Positions 59,247 to 64,000 of a stretch of DNA of 64,000 nt are shown here, one piece after another (position 1 is the first letter of the stretch; every line of letters starts with the position of its first letter). The notes beneath the pieces are model-generated. The model was not told the DNA's origin and made no database searches. It saw nothing but the letters and a program-made list of their open reading frames with translations. Source of the DNA: Tepidiforma bonchosmolovskayae (GTDB lineage: Bacteria; Chloroflexota; Dehalococcoidia; Tepidiformales; Tepidiformaceae); assembly GCF_008838325.1 (NCBI RefSeq), contig NZ_CP042829.1, positions 2,666,001 through 2,730,000 on the forward strand. The letters are read 5' to 3'. The position numbers were made by a program, and so were the translations under genes.

Positions 59247-60151
59247 GCCGCACCTCCTGTGATGCGTGAACGTCCGAGCTGATTGATGAGTGCGACCGCC
59301 TCGACCAGGCGGGGTCCGCCGTAATACGCGGTCTCGATCCGGAGCGATGGGTCGGCGTCGAAGGCGCCGCCGCCGTAGACGATGGCGGTCAGCGGCGCGG
59401 TTTCGGCGAGGGCGCTGACCACTCCGCGGAGGTGGCGCGCACCCTCGGCGGTCCCTGCATTCACGGCCAGCACTTCCGGCTGGGCGTCCTCCACGGTCCG
59501 GATAAGGTCCTCGTCGGGGACGTCCTGGCCGAGGTAGATGGTCCGAATGCCCTGGAAGCGGAGCATGACGGCGAGCATGAGCAGACCGATTTCGTGGTGT
59601 TCGCCCTCGAGGCAGGCGAGTACGACGGTCGGGGCGCCGGGCAGCGGCTGCACCTGGCGGCTGAGCTGGTCCAGCCGGGCCCGCACAAAGTTCGACGCGA
59701 AGTGCTCCTGCGCGATGGTGATGCGCTGCTCGTGCCAGGCGATGCCGATATCGCGCATCAGGGGCACGACTACCCGTTCGAACCCGCTCAGCAGGTCGAG
59801 CGTATCGAACAGCTCGGTCCAGGCCGCGGCGGCCCGCTGCTCGTCGAATGCGAGCAGGGCGTCGAACAGCTCCGTCTTCAGCAGCGCGATGCGCGGCCCC
59901 GTTCCTTCGCCGGGGGTGGCTGCCTCCTGGAGCACGATCTCGGCGGCGCGGGCCAGCGGAACGCCCTGGGTGGCCAGCTCGTGCATGCGGCGGATCATCG
60001 CGATGTCTGCCTCGGAGTAGGTGCGCTGCTGGCCGCCAGTGCGGCTGGGCCGGGGAACGCCGTACCGGCGCTCCCACGCGCGGAGCGCATGCGCGCTGAC
60101 GCCGGTCATGGCTTCGACCTGGGCAATCCGGAAGATGCCGGGCTTTCGCAC
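59243..60151 (-). CDS. carH: CarH/LitR-type MerR regulator with B12-binding domain
   Basis: 302 residues. The MerR winged helix-turn-helix (1-70) has the recognition region LRAWERRYGVPRPSRTGG. The cobalamin-binding part has the CarH signature W139-x9-E149-H150 (IAWHEQRITIAQEHFAS), and the axial His186 is in GEHHEIGLLML. Such proteins are adenosylcobalamin photoreceptors: dark tetramers repress and light releases them. GTG 60151 is chosen over TTG 60187 because CATGAT lies 6 bp upstream and the TTG belongs to the -35 palindrome. It is in one operon with the SDR gene and divergent from a CrtI-like gene. Confidence 0.9.
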   Translation of the reverse strand: MRKPGIFRIAQVEAMTGVSAHALRAWERRYGVPRPSRTGGQQRTYSEADIAMIRRMHELATQGVPLARAAEIVLQEAATPGEGTGPRIALLKTELFDALLAFDEQRAAAAWTELFDTLDLLSGFERVVVPLMRDIGIAWHEQRITIAQEHFASNFVRARLDQLSRQVQPLPGAPTVVLACLEGEHHEIGLLMLAVMLRFQGIRTIYLGQDVPDEDLIRTVEDAQPEVLAVNAGTAEGARHLRGVVSALAETAPLTAIVYGGGAFDADPSLRIETAYYGGPRLVEAVALINQLGRSRITGGAA

Positions 60152-60157
60152 GCCCCG

Positions 60158-60210
60158 ATCATGCGCCTCTTGCCGAATGTTTGTCAAACTCTCGCCGAAG
60201 TCTCTACGAT
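60158..60210. promoter_or_regulatory. Divergent leaderless promoters sharing one -35 palindrome (carH/crtI)
   Basis: Plus strand: TTGTCA (60181-60186), 18 bp, TACGAT (60205-60210), 6 bp, ATG 60217. Minus strand: TTGACA (60187-60182), 18 bp, CATGAT (60163-60158), 6 bp, GTG 60151. Both -35 elements lie in the palindrome GTTTGTCAAAC (60179-60189), an obvious place for the CarH operator. Confidence 0.7.
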
Positions 60211-60216
60211 GGAAGC

Positions 60217-61689
60217 ATGGGTAACGCCAGCGATGCGGACATCGTCGTTATCGGCAGCGGTTTCGGCGGCCTCACCGCCGCAGCCCTCGCCGCCAGGGCC
60301 GGCGCCAGGGTGCTGGTGCTCGAGCGGCACACCCGTCCCGGTGGCTGCGCCGGCGATTTCGCCCTCGGCGGGTTCTGGTTCCCGGCCGGGGCCACCGTGG
60401 TCACGGGGCTCGAGCCCGGTGGCATTCTTCGACAGGTCTTCGACGTCCTTGAGGTGGACGTGGAAGCCCGCCCACTCGACCCATCGATCGTGTTTCATCT
60501 CCCGGACCGGGTCGTTCCGTACACCGCCTCGCACGAGACGTGGGCCAGGCTGTTCGCCCGGGAGTTCCCCGGCGCGCCGGCCGGCTACCGGCGCTTCTGG
60601 CGGTGGGTGCGGCTTGTGGGCGGCGAGGTGTACCGCATCGGCGCCGCGCTCCCATCGTTCCCGCTCGAGCGGCCGGCCGACATCCGCCGCTCGCTCCGGG
60701 CGGTCAGCCCCTCGCTGGTCCTGGCAGCGCCATGGCTCTTCGCCACCGTCGGCCGCGTCAAGCAGCTCCTGGGCGCTGAAGGCGACCCCGCTGCTGACGC
60801 GCTCATCGACGCACTCCTCCTGGACGCGACGGGCGCAACGGCAGCCGGGTGCAGCGCGGTGCAGGGCGCCATCGCGCTCGACCTCTACCGGCGGGGCTGC
60901 CAGTGGGTCGACGGCGGCACGGGCGCGCTCGCCATGAAGCTCGTCCGCGCTATCCGGGCCAGCGGCGGCACGGTGACCTTCGGCAACGGTGCCGCACGGC
61001 TGCGCCAGGAGGGAGGGCGCTGGTCGGTCCGCCTTGACGACGGGTCGATCGTGACAGCGCTGGCAGTGGTCGCCAATGTGCCCCCGGGAGGGCTCGATTT
61101 GCTGCTGGGCCGCCCGCCGCGCCTGCCCTCGGCCGGTTCGGCCTGGGGCGCATTCGTTCTGCACCTCGGCATCGACGCGGCCGCGCTCGAGCCGCTCCAC
61201 CCGTTCCACCAGGTCGTTGCCGACGCCGGCGACCTGGAGACCGCCGGCAACAACTGCCTGGTGTCCATCTACCCCGGCCGAGGCGACCGGGCGAACCGCT
61301 GGAGCATCTCGGTCTCGACACACGTGCGCCCCGAGGCGTTTGCGGTCCCGCCGGCCGAGGCGCGCCGGCTGCGCTGCCGGCTTGAAGCCAGCCTCCTGGC
61401 AGCTGTCCGCCGCGTCGTCCCCGATGTCGACCGGCGCATCCTGCTCCTGAGGTCTGCAACGCCGGCAACCTACCAGCGGTTCACCGGGAGGCCGGGCGGA
61501 TTCGTCGGCGGGCTCCGCCAGGTGCCGTCAGTGGTCGCGCTCCGCGCCCCGGGCCGCCGTGCCGGCCGCGGTCTGGTACTCGCCGGCGACCATACCTTCC
61601 CCGGCCAGGGCACGGTTGGGACTGCGCTCTCGGGTATCAACGCGGCCCGCGACGTGCTGGAATACCTGGACATGGAGGCGCCGTTATGA
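60217..61689 (+). CDS. CrtI/CrtISO-like FAD-dependent oxidoreductase
   Basis: 490 residues of the phytoene desaturase/carotenoid isomerase family. The FAD motif is IVVIGSGFGGLTAAALAARA, then VLVLERHTRPGGCAGDF; the C-terminal closing motif is AGDHTFPGQGTVGTALSGIN. It may act on a carotenoid or another polyene or lipid. No phytoene synthase is in the window. The divergent CarH-type regulator supports light-induced expression. ATG 60217 is 6 bp behind TACGAT. It overlaps the next gene by 4 bp (ATGA). Confidence 0.87.
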   Translation: MGNASDADIVVIGSGFGGLTAAALAARAGARVLVLERHTRPGGCAGDFALGGFWFPAGATVVTGLEPGGILRQVFDVLEVDVEARPLDPSIVFHLPDRVVPYTASHETWARLFAREFPGAPAGYRRFWRWVRLVGGEVYRIGAALPSFPLERPADIRRSLRAVSPSLVLAAPWLFATVGRVKQLLGAEGDPAADALIDALLLDATGATAAGCSAVQGAIALDLYRRGCQWVDGGTGALAMKLVRAIRASGGTVTFGNGAARLRQEGGRWSVRLDDGSIVTALAVVANVPPGGLDLLLGRPPRLPSAGSAWGAFVLHLGIDAAALEPLHPFHQVVADAGDLETAGNNCLVSIYPGRGDRANRWSISVSTHVRPEAFAVPPAEARRLRCRLEASLLAAVRRVVPDVDRRILLLRSATPATYQRFTGRPGGFVGGLRQVPSVVALRAPGRRAGRGLVLAGDHTFPGQGTVGTALSGINAARDVLEYLDMEAPL

Positions 61690-62147
61690 CGACCGTACGA
61701 TTCCGCAGCGAGCTCCCGGTCCCGCCGGAGCGACTCTTCGAGTTCCATGCAGACGTGCGCAACCTTAGCCGCATCTCCCCGCCGTTTCCGCCGTTCCGCC
61801 TGGTCGAGGGCGGCACAGCTCCTGCCCGGGAGGGCGACGTGCAGGTGTTCCGCCTGGGCTGGGGGCCGCTCGGCGTGACGTGGGAGGCGCAAATCAGCCG
61901 GGTCGTACCTGGGCGGCTCATCGAGGACACACAGCTCCGCGGCCCCTTCCGGCGCTGGCGGCACCAGCACCGGTTTCGTCCTGCCGAGCGCGGTGCCGTG
62001 CTCGAAGATGCTGTCGCCTTCCGCCTCCTACCGACGCCGGCCGGAGAGTTTGCCGAGTGGCTGCTTGTCCGCCTGGCCCTGCTGGCGATGTTCTGGTGGC
62101 GGCATCGGCGGACGCGAAACCTGCTCGAAACGCCGCAGGAATCTTGA
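61686..62147 (+). CDS. SRPBCC-family ligand-binding protein
   Basis: 153 residues with the START/Bet v1-like SRPBCC fold. It begins TTVRFRSELPVPPERLFEFH, the usual first strand and helix, and continues with LIEDTQLRGPFRRWRHQHRF. Such proteins bind hydrophobic ligands or act as cyclases. The C-terminal helix (WLLVRLALLAMFWWRHRR) is strongly hydrophobic then basic, which hints at membrane contact. ATGA coupling to the CrtI-like gene suggests a shared substrate. Confidence 0.82.
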   Translation: MTTVRFRSELPVPPERLFEFHADVRNLSRISPPFPPFRLVEGGTAPAREGDVQVFRLGWGPLGVTWEAQISRVVPGRLIEDTQLRGPFRRWRHQHRFRPAERGAVLEDAVAFRLLPTPAGEFAEWLLVRLALLAMFWWRHRRTRNLLETPQES

Positions 62148-62217
62148 TAATCGACACCGCCGTTATTCCGGGCCACGTGCTAGGCTGACCGGCGCAGCCC
62201 CCAGGGAGGAGCGACCC

Positions 62218-62508
62218 TTGTCTCATTGCGCACTCTGCCACCTTTCCGCCCAGCCCCGCGTGCCCGTCATCACCCCCGTCGGCCTCCTAACCTCGCGCGC
62301 AGACATCCTGGCCGCCGCCACGGCCCGTCTCGGGACGATCGACGGAGAGGAGCACGCCATGGTGCCCGTATGCCCCGAGCACGTCGTCGATATCTACCGG
62401 GGCCGGATTCCCGGCGTCCGGATGGCGTGGCGGCTCAACCCCGGCGAGTCACCCGCTGCTACGGCCGCCCGCCAAGGTCGCGAAGCAGGGTCCGCATTCC
62501 CGGCTTGA
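62218..62508 (+). CDS. Small putative zinc-binding protein (96 residues, TTG start)
   Basis: A CxxC-H pair (SHCALCHLS) at the N-terminus and VCPEH in the middle could bind one zinc ion. No named family is recognised. TTG 62218 has GGGAGG 9 nt upstream, and TAGGCT at 62181-62186 could be the -10. Its last 50 bp overlap the end of the convergent purU, so the C-terminal about 16 residues are antisense to purU codons and may be less conserved. Confidence 0.55.
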   Translation: MSHCALCHLSAQPRVPVITPVGLLTSRADILAAATARLGTIDGEEHAMVPVCPEHVVDIYRGRIPGVRMAWRLNPGESPAATAARQGREAGSAFPA

Positions 62509-63352
62509 ACACGACCTTTCCATCGATGACGACGATTTCGCCGTTCAGGTAGAGCTGGACCGCACGGCTCAGGACGACCCCCTCGAGCGCGCGGCCCTTC
62601 CGGCGCACGTCTTCGACAGTGTCCACGCCGACGTCGATGTGGAATACGTCCTGGAGAATGATTGGCCCCGCATCGAGCTCTTCCGTGACGAAGTGCGCCG
62701 TGCAGCCGGTCACCCGGACGCCGTCCTCCCACGCCCGGCGGTACGGATTCGCGCCGGGGAAGTACGGCAGCAGCGAGGGGTGGATGTTGATGATTCGGCC
62801 CGCATAGGGCTGAACGACTGCGGGAGTCAGAATCTGCATGTAGCGGGCGAGCACCACCAGATCGGCCCGGTAGTGCGCGAGTCGGTCGAGCAGGAAGGCC
62901 TCGTGCGCGGCCTTGTCGTCCGAGGTGTACCACTCGAAGGGGATTCCGGCTGCTTCGGCGACAGGGCGGAGCACGTCGTGATTTGAGAGCACGCAAACGA
63001 GGTCGCCCCGGAGGTCGCCGCTCCGCCAGTCGGCGATCAGCTGTTCGAGGCAGTGCGGCTCCTTCGAAACGAGGACCGCGACCCGCTGGCGCTGGCGCTC
63101 GCTGTGGAGCGTCACTCGGATTTCCATGCCGATCTCCTGCCCGATGGCGAGCAGGCCCGTGACGAGCTCATCGAGGGTGACGGTCGCGTCGGTGATGTCG
63201 ATCAGCATGTCCATCAGGAACTGCCCGCGCACCACCCGCTGCTCGATGTCTTCGATGTTGATGTTCCGCTCAGCAAGGTAGGTGCTGATGCGGGCCACGA
63301 CGCCCTTCTGGTCGCGGCCCTGCACATGCACGATGGCAAGGATTCGGCTCAC
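62459..63352 (-). CDS. purU: Formyltetrahydrofolate deformylase
   Basis: Hydrolyses 10-formyl-THF to formate and THF. 297 residues. The N-terminal ACT domain starts RILAIVHVQGRDQKGVVARI; the C-terminal formyltransferase-like domain has LARYMQILTPAVVQPYAGRI, INIHPSLLPYFPGANPY and GCTAHFVTEELDAGPII, which distinguish PurU from PurN by the ACT fusion. The formate produced could feed the formate dehydrogenase encoded 6 kb away; this link is inference. GTG 63352 is the start; TATGCT (63386-63391, minus strand) is a possible -10. Confidence 0.92.
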   Translation of the reverse strand: MSRILAIVHVQGRDQKGVVARISTYLAERNINIEDIEQRVVRGQFLMDMLIDITDATVTLDELVTGLLAIGQEIGMEIRVTLHSERQRQRVAVLVSKEPHCLEQLIADWRSGDLRGDLVCVLSNHDVLRPVAEAAGIPFEWYTSDDKAAHEAFLLDRLAHYRADLVVLARYMQILTPAVVQPYAGRIINIHPSLLPYFPGANPYRRAWEDGVRVTGCTAHFVTEELDAGPIILQDVFHIDVGVDTVEDVRRKGRALEGVVLSRAVQLYLNGEIVVIDGKVVFKPGMRTLLRDLGGRP

Positions 63353-63373
63353 GCAGCCAGCCCCCGGCACTCG

Positions 63374-63610
63374 GTACTCGACTTCAGCATAGGCGGCCCG
63401 GGACCTCGGGGCGAGGCGGGACCATCCGGCAGGAGGGGTCGAAGCGTACCGTAGACGGGCCGGTCCAGCCTGCGGCCCGGAAGGAGGTAGGCCAGCGCAC
63501 GTTTCAGGCCGATGAAATCGCGGCCCGGCAGGTAAAAGTTTGTTGACACTACGCAAACCGGAGAGCACCTTACCGGTCGGTCAATCGCAAAGAGGAGGGA
63601 ACCACGACCG
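63374..63610. other. 237-bp intergenic region upstream of the solute-binding protein gene
   Basis: It contains a perfect TTGACA (63543-63548), flanked by GTTTG and CAAAC (63538-63558 region), but only a weak -10 match 18 bp downstream. AAAGAGGAGGG precedes ATG 63611. No convincing ORF or RNA gene seen. Confidence 0.4.
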
Positions 63611-64000
63611 ATGACCAAACGTTACTGGCGCATGCTGCTCAGCGCGGCTGCCATCGTTGCCGTCGCCGTCGCGGCCGTCGCCTGCGGCGACGACGATGAC
63701 GACAGCGGCTCCGGCGGGGGCGGTTCGGCCGCTACCGCGACAGCTCCGGGCGGCTCGCAGGGCTCAGCCGGCCCTTCGGGCACGATCACGATCGGCGCGA
63801 CCCAGTTTGAAACCTGGGACCCGCACTTCTCCGACTTCGCGCAGGACATTACGCACTTCGTGTATGTCTGGCGCGGCCTGTACCACCTCGACGTCAACGA
63901 CAAGCCCCAGCCCGCCATGGCTGACGGCGCCCCCCAGGTCTCCAGCGACGGCAAGACCTACACCATCAAGCTCAAGAAGGACCTGAAGTGGTCGGACGGC
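63611..64000 (+). CDS. ABC transporter family 5 solute-binding lipoprotein, 5' part (runs off the window)
   Basis: 130 residues visible. It has a lipoprotein signal peptide with basic MTKRYWR, a hydrophobic core and a lipobox ending AAVAC, followed by Asp/Ser/Gly-rich spacer. The mature part begins TITIGATQFETWDPHFSDF and contains PAMADGAPQVSSDGKTYTIK, the standard N-terminus of OppA/DppA/NikA-type binding proteins. It should lie on the outer membrane face and capture peptides, nickel or similar solutes. AGGAGGG gives a strong ribosome-binding site. The cognate permeases would lie downstream, outside the window. Confidence 0.92.
   Translation, partial: MTKRYWRMLLSAAAIVAVAVAAVACGDDDDDSGSGGGGSAATATAPGGSQGSAGPSGTITIGATQFETWDPHFSDFAQDITHFVYVWRGLYHLDVNDKPQPAMADGAPQVSSDGKTYTIKLKKDLKWSDG

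Noticed and set aside
62459-63352. PurN (GAR transformylase) as the identity of the formyltransferase-domain protein
   Set aside because: An N-terminal ACT domain is present, which is characteristic of PurU, not PurN.
63349-63618. Possible 89-residue minus-strand protein upstream of purU
   Set aside because: It runs through the solute-binding protein's ribosome-binding site and promoter region, has no ribosome-binding site of its own and matches no family.
1-64000. tRNA, rRNA, transposase, prophage or integrated element
   Set aside because: I looked for cloverleaf-like stretches, rRNA motifs and transposase or integrase motifs in the translated genes and saw none; composition is even throughout. 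A tRNAscan-SE and Infernal run would settle small RNAs.

Overview
The window is 64 kb of dense, GC-rich bacterial chromosome. Gene content and base composition suggest a member of the Chloroflexota, probably a thermophilic lineage near the Dehalococcoidia or Tepidiformia. The clues are the many family III CoA-transferases, an SCP-x-like thiolase paired with a DUF35 protein, a CarH-type regulator and a DnaG primase with an unusual zinc site. This placement is inference; there is no rRNA gene to confirm it. I see no tRNA or rRNA gene, prophage, transposase or CRISPR array, and no gene-free stretch longer than about 300 bases.

Layout. 1-8.9 kb: the 3' part of a PEP synthase gene, dGTPase, a CARDB/SH3 envelope protein, DnaG, a 30-residue peptide, and a TetR/HD-GYP pair. 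9.2-21.7 kb: lipid and CoA metabolism (CaiB/BaiF CoA-transferases, one a tandem fusion; acyl-CoA dehydrogenase; thiolase plus DUF35), with a short CysRS/MshC-like ligase, a CHAP-SH3 secreted protein, an orphan SF2 helicase and a YbaK-like deacylase. 22-38.4 kb: a MacB-like ABC exporter, ArgRS, CinA, TauE/SafE, several DUF proteins, small redox enzymes, a Rieske protein, a class V aminotransferase and 3-hydroxyacyl-CoA dehydrogenase. 38.5-45.3 kb: a phosphohistidine-domain protein lacking an ATP-grasp domain, a MaoC pair, pirin, and a tightly coupled CaiB-hypothetical-CaiB operon. 45.3-51.8 kb: complete assimilatory sulfate reduction (cysH-cysC-cysD-cysN plus a NaPi-type transporter, divergent from sulfite reductase). 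52.6-57.8 kb: HemB and a three-gene NAD-linked formate dehydrogenase. 58.3-62.5 kb: a CarH-type (B12, light) regulator with an SDR gene, divergent from a CrtI-like oxidoreductase and an SRPBCC protein. 62.5-64 kb: PurU and the start of a family 5 ABC solute-binding lipoprotein.

The strongest window-wide signal is regulatory. About twenty genes have a TANNNT-like -10 box only 5-9 bases before the start codon, most often 6 and usually without a Shine-Dalgarno sequence. Leaderless transcription therefore looks routine in this genome. Genes with a normal leader carry a clear GGAGG-type site instead, most strikingly two very small ORFs (6845 and 21765).

The most interesting locus is the carH/crtI intergenic region. 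Two leaderless promoters with identical spacing (-35, 18 bp, -10, 6 bp, start codon) point in opposite directions and share one palindrome as their -35 element. The cys/sulfite reductase divergon has a similar arrangement with overlapping -35 boxes. Many convergent genes overlap at their 3' ends by 10-50 bp.
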